From Diaphorobacter limosus (GTDB taxonomy: Bacteria > Pseudomonadota > Gammaproteobacteria > Burkholderiales > Burkholderiaceae_C), in NCBI RefSeq assembly GCF_033100095.1, contig NZ_CP136921.1, positions 2,884,501 through 2,948,500 on the forward strand: 64,000 nucleotides of DNA, read 5' to 3'. Both the position numbers and the translations under genes were made by a program. Under the pieces are notes generated by a model. That model saw only the letters and a program-made list of their open reading frames with translations, ran no database searches and was not told the origin of the DNA. Below, in pieces: positions 49,653-59,207 of this stretch; the first letter of the stretch is position 1, and each line of letters opens with the position of its first letter.

Positions 49653-50758
49653 CGGCGGGAATTATTCATGAGGCTGCATAGGCGACATGCTTGTCGCCAA
49701 AGTACTTCTTGACCCGCTCTGGCGTGTTCTCCAGCATTGTCATGTGTTCAGTGGCTGCAGCGCGCAGCTTGGCTTTGGTTCTCACTGGGACTTTGCTGCC
49801 AATCGCGAGCTTCAGATCTGCGTTCAGCCGCTCCTCTGGGTTGAGCTCGGGGCTGTAGCTCGGCAGGTAAAACAACTCAATGTCCTCTTTGTGCAATGCC
49901 GCCCACTCTTTGACCGGCTTGCTGTGGTGCACCCTCAGGTTGTCAAGAATCAGGAAGATCTTCTTGCCCTGCGCGTCCTTGATCAAGGCCTGCATAAACT
50001 CGATCAGCTTGTCGGCATTGAACGCCTCATCAATGATCATCCAGCGCGTCTTGCCCTGGTTCGTGACGGTGGCAATCATCGAAAGCTTTTGCCGTGTTCC
50101 ACCCACTGCCCGCGTCACCGGTGTTTGACCGGCGGGCGCGTAACTTCTGCCACGCACATCCGTGTTGACCAGGGCTGTTTCATCGCCCCAATGGATCTCT
50201 GCGCCTTCACGCTTGGCCCTGGCTTCAATGGCAGGGTATTCATCTTCGAGCCAGGCCTGCACGGCCTCAGGTCGCTGTTCGTAAGCTTTCTTGATCGGCT
50301 TTTGCGGCGTAAAACCCCAGCGCGCCAGATAGTCGCCCACTGAACGCACAGATAGTTTCAGCCCCAGGTCGCGTTCGATGAGTTCGCGCACGGCGGGCCG
50401 GCTCCAAAGCGCAAACTCCATCTTGATCTGCTCGGGGCGTTTGTCGATGATGGTCATTCGAATAGCGCGTTCTTGCTCAGGAGTCAGGCTGCGTCCACTA
50501 CCGGGCTTCTTGCCCCTGGCGTGGGGTTTGAGTGCAGCCGCCCCACCTTGCTCGAACAGGCGCAGTGCAGCGTTGACACCAGACCAACTGAGCCCGGTTT
50601 GCTCCACGATCTGCATCACGCCGACTCCTTTTCGATGCAAACGGATAACTTGCTTGCGCCGTTCTTGCAGCACTTCCCGCGACTGCTTGCGTGCATCTTC
50701 TTTTTCCATGAACTTTGGAGTCAGGTCATCAACAAAAGCTCATGAATAAATTATGCCG
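49653..50758 (-). mobile_element. IS630-family insertion sequence
   Basis: About 1.1 kb. The ends 49653-49672 and 50739-50758 are inverted repeats identical at about 16 of 20 positions, sharing CGGC at the tips and TTATTCATGAG inside. The single transposase gene fills the element, and its stop codon lies within the left repeat. The left end interrupts the MFS gene; the right end abuts the remains of a second IS630-type transposase. Confidence 0.8.
49666..50709 (-). CDS. IS630-family transposase
   Basis: A 347-residue DDE transposase, apparently intact. It has an N-terminal helix-turn-helix (RKGVGVMQIVEQTGLSWSGV), the HTH-Tnp winged region (GKKPGSGRSLTPEQERAIR), and the catalytic triad: D in IHWGDETALVN, D in FLILDNLRVHHSK, and E in YSPELNPEERLNADLK. 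Start ATG 50709. Members insert at TA dinucleotides. Likely able to move its own element. Confidence 0.9.
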   Translation of the reverse strand: MEKEDARKQSREVLQERRKQVIRLHRKGVGVMQIVEQTGLSWSGVNAALRLFEQGGAAALKPHARGKKPGSGRSLTPEQERAIRMTIIDKRPEQIKMEFALWSRPAVRELIERDLGLKLSVRSVGDYLARWGFTPQKPIKKAYEQRPEAVQAWLEDEYPAIEARAKREGAEIHWGDETALVNTDVRGRSYAPAGQTPVTRAVGGTRQKLSMIATVTNQGKTRWMIIDEAFNADKLIEFMQALIKDAQGKKIFLILDNLRVHHSKPVKEWAALHKEDIELFYLPSYSPELNPEERLNADLKLAIGSKVPVRTKAKLRAAATEHMTMLENTPERVKKYFGDKHVAYAAS

Positions 50759-50761
50759 AGT

Positions 50762-51065
50762 CTATAGATAAATTTTTTTGAGCATGCGCCGCACAGTTTC
50801 TCGACTCACCTTGGCCATACCAGGCTCCTGGCGTGCGGCTCGTTCGAGTTCCATCATCGTCCAGCGCTGTCGGCCCGCAGGTGGCGTCGAACACGCCAGC
50901 GCTGTCACTCGTGCTTCGTCGCCCTTGTCGTACTGGCACACCACGGTCCAATGAGGACAGGACATGAGCCCGATTGACCTCTCGCGCTTGATGCAGCCCT
51001 TTGCTGCGAATCTCGTCCACGAGCGCTCGATCCGCATCGGTCAAATGCAATTCCGTCTGGCGCAT
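50762..51065 (-). pseudogene. Remnant of a second IS630-type transposase
   Basis: From ATG 51065, MRQTELHLTDADRALVDEIR opens a typical IS630-type N-terminus (HTH region). After about 35 residues the similarity continues in another frame (DKGDEARVTALACSTPPAGR; MAKVSRETVRRMLKKIYL), so at least one frameshift is present. The DDE domain is absent: the sequence ends at the complete IS630 element. It separates that element from the second AraC-type pseudogene. Confidence 0.7.
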
Positions 51066-51136
51066 GACAACACCTCCAAGCATCAAGTAGTGATGACGGG
51101 ATTGCATTCATGTTCCGTTATTTCTGTGTCAATGTA

Positions 51137-52218
51137 CTAGCCAGTGCCGGCGCCTGCCGTGCCAGCACCGGCCCGGTACTCGTTGGGGGTGCGGCCTGTC
51201 CAGCGCTTGAAGGCATGGCGAAAGCTCGCGGCGTCGCTGAAACCCAGGGCGGCGGCGATGTCGTCGACCTCGAGGAACGAGGTCGACAGGTAGTCGACAG
51301 CCAAGGCCTGGCGCACGCTCGCCAGCAGTTCCAGATAGGTCGTCCCCTCTTCGTTGAGCCGTCGCCGCAGCGTCCGGGCGTTGATGCACAGCCCCGCCGC
51401 GATCTCGTCGATGCTGGGAAAGCGGCCGGGTGTTCGCGTCAGTTCAGCATACACGCGGCGGCTCATGCCCGAGCTCCACTTGTGGCATCCTCCAACAGCT
51501 TGGCGCAGGCTGCCGAAACCTGGGTCGCGGCGATAGGGTTCGCGAATTGGGGTGTCCGGTCCAGCCACTCGGCTGGGTAGTCCACTTGCGTGCGAGGCTG
51601 ATCGAAGGCGACGGTGCATTCGAGCACCCGCTCCAACAGGCCAGCGTATCTCGGACGCGGCAACGCGAAGTTCGCGCGCGCAGGCATGCACCAGGCGCCC
51701 ATCACGTGCTTGGTCAGACTGACGTGCGTGCCGAGCTGCATCTCCAGCAGCGCGCGAAACAGATCGGTATCGACGTCGGGCAGCGCGGCTTCGTCGAGCG
51801 TCGGTAGAACCCATGAGGCCACGTCGTGCTCCACCTCGAAGGCAATCCGCATGACCGGTGTGGCAAGTCCGTGATAGCGCACGGCGAGTTCGCAGGCACC
51901 GCGCATCGACTCGGCGCACGCCAACGCATAGCCGTACATGCCGTAGTCGGTGAGGCGCATTCCGCCCCCCACGAGTGCGGCCCATCCCGCCTCTGGCGAC
52001 AGCCTGCCGGCGTTGCGGCACACCACGATGAACTGGTGGACCGAGATCCGAGTCTGGGCATTCGAGGCTTCGGCCGGCGACAGGCCGGAGCCGGCCAGCA
52101 GCAGCTTGATGTCCACCCCCAGTTCACTCAGGGCGCGCATGACGGCGTGCACCTTGAACGGTGCGTACCGCTTTTCGTGCAGCGCAAGCGCCGCGTTCGT
52201 TCTCGGTTTTGTACTCAT
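51137..52218 (-). pseudogene. AraC-family regulator of operon B, frameshifted in the middle
   Basis: Second copy of the regulator, start ATG 52218. Here the N-terminal effector domain is in frame (QTRISVHQFIVVCRNAGRL), but at about 51485 the sequence reads TTGTGGCATCCTCC where copy 1 reads TTGTGGTCCTCC. Those two extra bases throw the frame off just before the AraC helix-turn-helix, so the first frame ends about 10 residues later without a DNA-binding domain. The C-terminus also differs (RAGAGTAGAGTG instead of RAGAASPSAG), because the repeat boundary falls there. Confidence 0.85.
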
Positions 52219-53716
52219 GGATTTCTCCTGGAATCGTGTTGTTGCCTTCTGCATTCTCCACACGGAGACCCTCGGGAAACTCCCTAGCTACTGTCCTCAG
52301 CGATGCGCATCTTGTCCTCGCCCGTCATTTACGCCGAAGCGGCCAGACCCGACATTACTGATCCAGCAAGCAGCCTCACAGAACGCGGTATCAACACAAG
52401 CAGGAGACAAGCATGGGCACTCGCCACTGGACCCAGTCGTACGCCGACATCCCCGCAGAGATCGACGCCGATCGCTATGCGTCAATGGTCGATCTGTTGG
52501 ACGCCGCGCTCGAGCGCCACGCCTCGCGTCCGGCGTTCAAGGCGTTCGGCCAGACCTTGAACTACGCCGACGTCGACCGGCTGTCGCGGTCATTCGCGTC
52601 CTATCTGCAGAACAAACTGGGCGTACGCCAGGGCGACCGCGTGGCGGTGATGATGCCGAACCTGCTGGCGTTCCCGGTCACGCTGCTCGGCATCATGCGC
52701 GCCGGCGCGGTGCAGGTGAACGTGAATCCGCTGTACACGCCGCGCGAACTCGAGCACCAGCTCAACGATGCCGGCGTCGAGACGATCGTCGTCTTCAGCG
52801 GCTCGACGCCGACGCTGGCAGAGGTGCGCGCCAATACCGGCCTGAAGACGGTCATCACGGTCGCTGTCGGCGACGCCAGCGGCGCCACGCTGCCGAGCCC
52901 GCCGGTCGATGCACTGCTCGGCGAGTCGGTCTCCTTTGCCGAGGCGCTGGCCCAGGGCGGCGGGCTGCCGCTGCAGCCGGTAGCGCTGACCGGCGACGAC
53001 CTGCTGTTCCTGCAATACACCGGCGGCACCACCGGGCTGTCCAAGGGCGCCGCGCTGTCGCACCGCAACCTCGTCGCCAACACCGAGCAGTTCAAGGCCT
53101 TCATGCCGGTGGCGGTGAAAGAGGGCGAGGAAGTGTTGGTGACTGCCATCCCGCTGTACCACATCTTCGCGCTGATGGTGTCGCTGAGCTATCTGTCGGT
53201 GGGCGCCGAGAACTGGCTCGTCGCCAACCCGCGCGACATGGACGGCTTCGTCGGCGTGTTGGCGCAGGCCAGGCCGACGGTTTTCATGGGCGTCAACACG
53301 CTGTACGGCGGGCTGGTGCAGCACCCCAAGCTTGGCGAAGTGGACTGGTCGCGCCTGAAGATCGCGATCGGCGGTGGCGCTGCCGTGGTCGGGGCGGTGT
53401 CCGACCGCTGGAAGGCCATCACCGGCCACTTCATCCGCGAGGGCTACGGCCTGTCGGAAACCTCGCCGGTGGTGTCGTTCAACCCGGCCTACATCACCGA
53501 GTTCACCGGCACGACCGGCCTGCCGATGCCGTCGACCGACGTCAAGCTGCTCGACGACAAGGACCTCGAAGTGGAGCTGGGGCAGCCGGGAGAGATCTGC
53601 GTCAAGGGGCCGCAGGTGATGCGCGGCTACTGGGAGAAGCCCGACGCGAACGCCACTGCGTTCACAAGCGACGGCTACTTCCGAACGGGCGACATCGGCG
53701 TCTTCGACGACAAGGG
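51165..53716. repeat. Large direct repeat, copy 2 (2.55 kb)
   Basis: Partner of 30142-32693. The identity starts at GCACCGGCCCGGTACTCG and runs to about the codon for the Tyr/Phe difference in DDKGYLKIVD / DDKGFLKIVD. The left neighbour is mobile-element debris. The right neighbour is the paralogous 3' end of the acyl-CoA synthetase gene. Confidence 0.9.
52219..52412. promoter_or_regulatory. Divergent promoter region araC / fadD, copy 2
   Basis: The 194-bp gap is the same as at 31196-31389 except for one C-to-T change at 52364. Both operons therefore have the same promoter region and should respond to the same regulator, if one is functional. Confidence 0.55.
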
Positions 53717-54044
53717 CTTCCTGAAGATCGTCGACCGCAAGAAGGACATGATCATCGTCTCGGGTTTCAACGTCTATCCGAACGAGATCGAGGCAATCGC
53801 AGCCGCCTGTCCGGGCGTTGCGGAGTGCGCCTGCGTCGGCGTTGCGGACGAGAAGACGGGCGAAGCAGTGAAGCTCTTCGTCGTCAAGCTGCCGGGGGCC
53901 TCTCTCAGCGAGGCCGACGTCATCGCCCACTGCCGCGGGGGCATGACCGGCTACAAGGTGCCCAAGATCGTGCGTTTCCTGGAGTCGCTGCCGAAGTCCA
54001 ACGTCGGAAAAATCCTCCGGCGCGAACTCCGCGATGTGGCCTGA
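52413..54044 (+). CDS. Long/medium-chain acyl-CoA synthetase, operon B
   Basis: A 543-residue AMP-forming ligase with all motifs present: YTGGTTGLSKGAALSH, REGYGLSETSP, DRKKDMIIVSGFNVYPNEIE and SNVGKILRREL. Residues 1-434 are almost the same as in the paralogue at 31390 (one G-to-E change in LEVELGQPGE), but the final 109 residues diverge (AAACPGVAECACVGVADEKT against VANCPGVAEAACISVPHAKT). This looks like recombination that replaced the 5' part. It precedes phaZ by five bases. Confidence 0.92.
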   Translation: MGTRHWTQSYADIPAEIDADRYASMVDLLDAALERHASRPAFKAFGQTLNYADVDRLSRSFASYLQNKLGVRQGDRVAVMMPNLLAFPVTLLGIMRAGAVQVNVNPLYTPRELEHQLNDAGVETIVVFSGSTPTLAEVRANTGLKTVITVAVGDASGATLPSPPVDALLGESVSFAEALAQGGGLPLQPVALTGDDLLFLQYTGGTTGLSKGAALSHRNLVANTEQFKAFMPVAVKEGEEVLVTAIPLYHIFALMVSLSYLSVGAENWLVANPRDMDGFVGVLAQARPTVFMGVNTLYGGLVQHPKLGEVDWSRLKIAIGGGAAVVGAVSDRWKAITGHFIREGYGLSETSPVVSFNPAYITEFTGTTGLPMPSTDVKLLDDKDLEVELGQPGEICVKGPQVMRGYWEKPDANATAFTSDGYFRTGDIGVFDDKGFLKIVDRKKDMIIVSGFNVYPNEIEAIAAACPGVAECACVGVADEKTGEAVKLFVVKLPGASLSEADVIAHCRGGMTGYKVPKIVRFLESLPKSNVGKILRRELRDVA

Positions 54045-54049
54045 CGGAC

Positions 54050-54943
54050 ATGTCGATGATGCCGATCGATCCGCCCCTCGGGGACATGACCGGAAAGCCT
54101 TCCGTCAAGGTCAAGGCGTCCGCGCACTCGCATGCGGAGGAGCAGTCCTTCGAAACGGAAATTCTGGAGATCCACGGACAGCCGCTTTGCGTGGGCCGCC
54201 GCACTGGCAACGGGAGCAGCCCACCGCTGCTGCTGTTCAACGGCATCGGCGGAAATATCGAACTACTGGGGCCGATAGCGCGGTGGATGCCGGGGCGTGA
54301 ACTGATCATCTTCGATGTTCCAGGCGTAGGTCGTTCGCCGCTGCCCGTGCTCCCTTACCGCCTGAGGACCATTGCGTCGCTGGGCGCCGGGGTGCTCGAT
54401 CACTACGGACACCAACAAGCGGACGTGCTGGGTGTCTCGTGGGGCGGCGGCGCCGCGCAGCAGTTTGCGCGCAGCCAGGCCAATCGTTGTCGTCGGCTGA
54501 TCCTGTGCGCAACGGCGCCAGGCGTGCTCATGGTGCCCGGACATCCGGGGGTGATCCTCAAGATGGCCACCCCCCGGCGCTACGCCAACAAGCGCTACGC
54601 AAAGAGCATCAGCGGTGACATCTACGGCGGTGACTTTCGCCGTGACCCGGGGCTCGCGGACGAGCATTTCAAGCATGTGAAATGGCAGTCGCGCCTGGGG
54701 TACTACCTGCAGCTCGCGGCCATGGCGGGGTGGACCAGCCTGCACTGGCTGTACCAGCTCCGGCAGCCCACCCTGGTGATGGCGGGCAGCGACGATCCGA
54801 TCGTCCCGCTGACCAATGCACAGGTGATGGCCTGGCTCATCCCCCACAGCGAGCTCAAGGTGTTCGATTGCGGTCATCTGTTCCTGCTGACACGGGCCGA
54901 GGAAGCCTGCGGCGCCATTACCGAATTTCTGGACAAGCCCTGA
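54050..54943 (+). CDS. Medium-chain-length PHA depolymerase (PhaZ-like), operon B
   Basis: A 297-residue alpha/beta hydrolase homologous to the one at 33031 and to Pseudomonas PhaZ: LLLFNGIGGNIELLGPIARW, FDVPGVGRSPLPVLPYRL, GVSWGGGAAQQFARS (nucleophile Ser), YGGDFRRDPGLADEHFKHVK, GSDDPIVP and DCGHLFLLTRAEE. The catalytic Ser/Asp/His are present. ATG 54050 is five bases after the ligase stop. Substrate call rests on similarity and its place beside phaJ and phaC. Confidence 0.86.
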   Translation: MSMMPIDPPLGDMTGKPSVKVKASAHSHAEEQSFETEILEIHGQPLCVGRRTGNGSSPPLLLFNGIGGNIELLGPIARWMPGRELIIFDVPGVGRSPLPVLPYRLRTIASLGAGVLDHYGHQQADVLGVSWGGGAAQQFARSQANRCRRLILCATAPGVLMVPGHPGVILKMATPRRYANKRYAKSISGDIYGGDFRRDPGLADEHFKHVKWQSRLGYYLQLAAMAGWTSLHWLYQLRQPTLVMAGSDDPIVPLTNAQVMAWLIPHSELKVFDCGHLFLLTRAEEACGAITEFLDKP

Positions 54944-54985
54944 GGCCCGCCCGGTCTCGGCATATCGAAAAAAGGAGACATGGAG

Positions 54986-55450
54986 ATGAGTACACAACGC
55001 ATGAGCGCGGCCGACCTGACCGCCAAGGTGGGGCAGGAGATCGGCGTTTCTTCCTGGCTGGCAGTCGATCAAACGCGCATCAACGAATTCGCGCACTGCA
55101 CCGAAGACCACCAATGGATCCATGTCGACATCGAGCGCGCCCGAAAGGAAAGCCCGGCCCGCTCCACGATCGCTCATGGCTACCTCACGCTGTCGCTGCT
55201 GGCACCAACGAGTTTCGAGATCCTGTCGCCGATCGTCGAAGCGAAGCAGCTCATGAACTACGGCCTCGACAAGGTGCGATTCCTGACGCCGGTCGTGGCT
55301 GGAAAACGGGTTCGCAACCACATCAAGCTGCTCGCCGTGGAAAGCAAGGGCAGCGAGCGCTGGCTGCTGACGCTCGAGAACTCGGTTGAGATCGAGGGTG
55401 TGGACAAGCCCGCGCTGGTTGCCGCTTCACTCGTCATGCTCGTCAACTGA
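54986..55450 (+). CDS. MaoC/NodN-type dehydratase, PhaJ-like, operon B
   Basis: A 154-residue hotdog protein, same length as the copy at 33967. It has the hydratase signature DHQWIHVDIERA and STIAHGYLTLSLL. Start 54986 (MSTQRMSAADLTAKVG) is chosen because AAAGGAGA is then about eight bases upstream; the ATG six bases earlier would sit on the ribosome site. Predicted to supply (R)-3-hydroxyacyl-CoA to the PHA synthase 18 bases downstream. Confidence 0.82.
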   Translation: MSTQRMSAADLTAKVGQEIGVSSWLAVDQTRINEFAHCTEDHQWIHVDIERARKESPARSTIAHGYLTLSLLAPTSFEILSPIVEAKQLMNYGLDKVRFLTPVVAGKRVRNHIKLLAVESKGSERWLLTLENSVEIEGVDKPALVAASLVMLVN

Positions 55451-55468
55451 GCCGCAGGAGAGATATCC

Positions 55469-57343
55469 ATGGCAACCCGCAAGTCCCCGCGCTCCCAGGA
55501 TGGCGCTGCGCCCACCTCTACACGACCACCGGCTCGAAAGACCGCACTCCCTGAAGATCGTCCGGCTCGAACCACGCCGACGGCACGAAGCAAGAAAGCC
55601 ACTACCGCGATGCCGGAGGCGTCGGCGGCCGACAGCAAGGCGATGGTGCCGACGGCCGAAACGGCCGAGCTGGTCGCCACGGCCAGCCGCAACACCCTGG
55701 CGATCAATCCCTTGATCGGGCTGAACCAACGGGACATCGCCACATCCGCCAGTGCGCTGCTCAAGGCCGTTGTGGAGAGCCCTCACAAGGCGACGACGCA
55801 CTATGCCAGCTTCCTGAAGGAACTGTCCCAGATCGTCCTGGGCAAATCGGAGCTGGCACCCGATCCGAAGGACCGGCGATTTGCCGACGCTGCCTGGAAG
55901 GACAACGCGCTGTACGCGCGGCTGCTGCAGTCCTATCTGGCCACCCAGAAGGAGCTGACACAGTTCATCGATGGATCAGAGCTCACGGGGATCGAGAAGG
56001 GGCGTGCGCGCTTCTTCGCTTCACTCGTCACCGACGCGCTGGCGCCTAGCAATTGGCTGTTCGGCAATCCAGTGGCCGTGCGCAAGATCATCGACACCGG
56101 GGGCGCCAACCTGGTCAAGGGCCTGAAGAACATGGCCCACGATATGCGGCACAACCACATGATGCCCTCGATGGTCGACACCACGCCTTTCAAGGTCGGT
56201 GAAAACATTGCTACCTCTGCCGGTCAAGTGGTCTGCCGGCACGAGATGTTCGAGCTGCTGCAGTTCACGCCGACCACTCCCCAGGTGCATGCACGGCCCC
56301 TGGTGATGTCGCCGCCGCAGGTCAACAAGTACTACGCCATCGACCTGACGCCCGACAAGAGCCTGGTGAAATGGGCGACCGACTCGGGCATCCAGCTGTT
56401 CATCGTGAGCTGGCGCAACCCCACTGTGGAGCATCGCGACTGGGGTCTGGAGGACTATGTGCGGGCGCTGGACCATGCCGTGGACGTTGCGCGCGAAATC
56501 ACGGGAAGCCCGGACGTCAACATGTGGGGCTCCTGTTCGGGTGGCATGTGCCTGGCGGCCTATCTCGGCTGGCTTGCCGCCAAGGGCGACCGCAAGGTGG
56601 TCAACACCAGTTGGGCCGTGTGCGTGCTCGACACCCAGGCGGCCGTGGAGGATTCGACGCTCGGTCTCTTCAATTCACCAGCGACGATCCGCGCCGCCAA
56701 GGCGCGCTCGAGCCGCAAGGGCTTCGTCAGCGGCGAGGAGATGGCGTCAATGTTCGCCTGGCTGCGCCCGAACGACCTGATCTGGAATTACTGGGTCAAC
56801 AACTACCTGCTGGGCAACAGTCCCCCGGCCTACGACGTGCTGGCCTGGAACGCCGACACCACCCGCCTGCCGGGCCGCTACCACTGCGACCTGCTCGACA
56901 TGTTTGCGCTGAACCCCTATGTGAACGCGGGCACCCTCGAGATCGAGGGGCTGCCGATCGACATGGGGCAGGTCGATCTGGGCGCCTATGTGATCGCCGG
57001 CATCACCGACCACATCACGCCCTGGCGCGCGTGCTACGGAACGGCGCGCATGTTCGGCCCCGACACCACATTCGTTCTGGCCAACGCAGGTCATCTGCAA
57101 AGCCTGATCAACCCGCCGGGCGCGCCAAAGTCCTTTTTCTTCGCGGCGCCGGCCACCTTCGAAGACCCCGGGGCATGGGCCGATGCGGCCCAGTCCGCAC
57201 GCCAGGAAGGCAGCTGGTGGCCGCACTGGCGCGCGTGGATCCAGGGCCGCTCGGGTGAGCTGATCCCGGCACCGGCCCAGCTCGGCTCGCGCCAGCACAA
57301 GCCCCTGGGACCTGCGCCCGGCACCTACGTGCTGGAGCGCTGA
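55469..57343 (+). CDS. Poly(3-hydroxyalkanoate) synthase, operon B
   Basis: A 624-residue PHA synthase with C356 in MWGSCSGGMCL and the Asp and His motifs GITDHITPW and NAGHLQSLI. The core from SRNTLAINPLIGLNQRD onward is highly similar to the copy at 34453, but the first 70 residues are a different, shorter basic tail (Arg/Lys/Pro/Thr-rich, RKSPRSQDGAAPTSTRPPAR). Two divergent synthases in one locus could form mixed granules or differ in chain-length preference. Confidence 0.92.
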   Translation: MATRKSPRSQDGAAPTSTRPPARKTALPEDRPARTTPTARSKKATTAMPEASAADSKAMVPTAETAELVATASRNTLAINPLIGLNQRDIATSASALLKAVVESPHKATTHYASFLKELSQIVLGKSELAPDPKDRRFADAAWKDNALYARLLQSYLATQKELTQFIDGSELTGIEKGRARFFASLVTDALAPSNWLFGNPVAVRKIIDTGGANLVKGLKNMAHDMRHNHMMPSMVDTTPFKVGENIATSAGQVVCRHEMFELLQFTPTTPQVHARPLVMSPPQVNKYYAIDLTPDKSLVKWATDSGIQLFIVSWRNPTVEHRDWGLEDYVRALDHAVDVAREITGSPDVNMWGSCSGGMCLAAYLGWLAAKGDRKVVNTSWAVCVLDTQAAVEDSTLGLFNSPATIRAAKARSSRKGFVSGEEMASMFAWLRPNDLIWNYWVNNYLLGNSPPAYDVLAWNADTTRLPGRYHCDLLDMFALNPYVNAGTLEIEGLPIDMGQVDLGAYVIAGITDHITPWRACYGTARMFGPDTTFVLANAGHLQSLINPPGAPKSFFFAAPATFEDPGAWADAAQSARQEGSWWPHWRAWIQGRSGELIPAPAQLGSRQHKPLGPAPGTYVLER

Positions 57344-57396
57344 GTCCATCCATCGATTCCCCGACATTCCCAGAAACACTCCAGGAGCCCACTGCC

Positions 57397-59193
57397 ATGA
57401 CCAACTATTCCGCCCCGATCCGGGACATGAAATTCGCGATGCAGGAGCTCGCAGGCATGGAGGAGGTGATACGCCTGCCGGGCTATGAAGAAGTATCGAA
57501 TGAGCTGGTGGATCAGGTGCTGGAAGGCGCGGGCACCTTCGCCGCCGAAGTCTGGGGCCCGTTGAACGTTCCGGGCGACACCGAGGGCCTGAAGTGGCAC
57601 GAAGATGGCAGTGTCACGACCCCGAAGGGCTTCATCGAGGCCTATGGCAAGTTCGTCGAGTCGGGATGGAACGGTCTGCGCTTCGACCCTGAGTACGGCG
57701 GGCAGGGTCTGCCCAAGCTGGTCGACACCGCGGTGATGGAGATGTGGAACGCGTCGAACATGGCGTTCTCGATGGCGCCGCTGCTGACCCAGGGGGCGAT
57801 CGAAGCGGTGTTCCTGCGCGGCAGCGACGAGCAGAAGCAGCGCTTCCTGCACAAGATGGTCTCGGGCGAATGGACTGGCACGATGAACCTGACCGAGCCG
57901 CAGGCCGGCTCGGACCTGGGGCTGATCCGCACCAAGGCCGTGCCCGAAGGCGAGCACTTCCGCATCCATGGGCAGAAGATCTTCATCAGCTTTGGCGAAC
58001 ACGACCTGACCGAGAACATCGTGCACCTGGTGCTGGCGCGCACGCCCACCGCACCCGAGGGGGTGCGGGGCATCTCGCTGTTTGTGGTGCCGAAGTTCCT
58101 GGTCAACGACGACGGCAGCCTGGGTGCGCGCAACGATGTGCGCTGCGTGTCGATCGAGCACAAGATGGGCATCCACGCGAGCCCGACGGCGGTGCTCGCC
58201 TTCGGCGACGGGCCGGGCGCGATCGGCTACCTCATCGGCGAGGAGAACCGCGGTCTCGAATATATGTTCATCATGATGAACGAGGCGCGCTTCGGCGTCG
58301 GCGTGCAGGGGCTGGGCGTGGCCGAGCGCGCCTACCAGCAGGCCCTGGCCAACGCCAAGGAGCGCGTGCAAGGCAAGGACGCCACCGCGCCCAAGGGCCC
58401 GAGCGTGCCGATCATCCGGCATCCGGACGTGCGGCGCATGCTGATGAGCATGAAGTCGCGCGTCGAGGCGATGCGCGCGCTGGCCTACGTGGTCGCGGCG
58501 ATGTTCGACCAAGCCCATCGTGCGGGCGACGAGGCGGCGCGCAGTGCGGCGCACGCCGGCGTCGACCTGCTGATCCCGATCCTCAAGGGCTGGTGCACCG
58601 AGACCGGCATCGAGGTGGCCTCCACCGGCATCCAGGTGCACGGCGGCATGGGTTTCATCGAGGAGACCGGTGCCGCGCAGCACCTGCGCGACGCGCGCAT
58701 CACCACGATCTACGAGGGCACGACCGGCATCCAGGCCAACGACCTGATCGGGCGCAAGGTGCTGCGCGACGGCGGGCGCTCGATGCAGGCGCTGCTGGCG
58801 CAGATCGACGGCGTGTGCGCGCAGCTCGAGGCCGGCGACGACGCACAGCTACACGCGATCGGCGCGCGCCTGCGCGAGGGCTCGAAGAGCCTCGCCGACA
58901 GCATGCGCTGGATCCTCGCCACCGGTGGGCAGGATCTCAACGCGGTGTTGGCCGGCGCGGTGCCGTTCCTGCACCTTTGCGGCGTGGTGTGCGGCGGCTG
59001 GCAGATGGCCCGTGCCGCGCTGGCGGCGCAGCGCAAGCTCGCAGCCGACTCCGGCGATGCGGACTTCTACCGCGCCAAGATCGCGACCGCGCGCTTCTTC
59101 GCCGACCAGGATCTGTCTCGCGCACGCGGGCTCGCCGAAGCGACCATGCACGCCGGCGCCAGCACGATGGCGCTCGGCGAAGACCAGTTCTGA
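57397..59193 (+). CDS. Acyl-CoA dehydrogenase (with C-terminal extension), operon B
   Basis: A 598-residue flavoenzyme that makes trans-2-enoyl-CoA. It has the acyl-CoA dehydrogenase fold: [37 protein letters not shown] (FAD and substrate contacts), [19 protein letters not shown] and [20 protein letters not shown], followed by an about 130-residue C-terminal domain found in the longer branch of the family. It is the first full-length relative of the fragment at 36471. Stop is 14 bases before etfB, so it probably donates electrons to the ETF encoded next. Confidence 0.92.
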   Translation: MTNYSAPIRDMKFAMQELAGMEEVIRLPGYEEVSNELVDQVLEGAGTFAAEVWGPLNVPGDTEGLKWHEDGSVTTPKGFIEAYGKFVESGWNGLRFDPEYGGQGLPKLVDTAVMEMWNASNMAFSMAPLLTQGAIEAVFLRGSDEQKQRFLHKMVSGEWTGTMNLTEPQAGSDLGLIRTKAVPEGEHFRIHGQKIFISFGEHDLTENIVHLVLARTPTAPEGVRGISLFVVPKFLVNDDGSLGARNDVRCVSIEHKMGIHASPTAVLAFGDGPGAIGYLIGEENRGLEYMFIMMNEARFGVGVQGLGVAERAYQQALANAKERVQGKDATAPKGPSVPIIRHPDVRRMLMSMKSRVEAMRALAYVVAAMFDQAHRAGDEAARSAAHAGVDLLIPILKGWCTETGIEVASTGIQVHGGMGFIEETGAAQHLRDARITTIYEGTTGIQANDLIGRKVLRDGGRSMQALLAQIDGVCAQLEAGDDAQLHAIGARLREGSKSLADSMRWILATGGQDLNAVLAGAVPFLHLCGVVCGGWQMARAALAAQRKLAADSGDADFYRAKIATARFFADQDLSRARGLAEATMHAGASTMALGEDQF

Positions 59194-59207
59194 TCGAGAG
59201 CCGCGCC

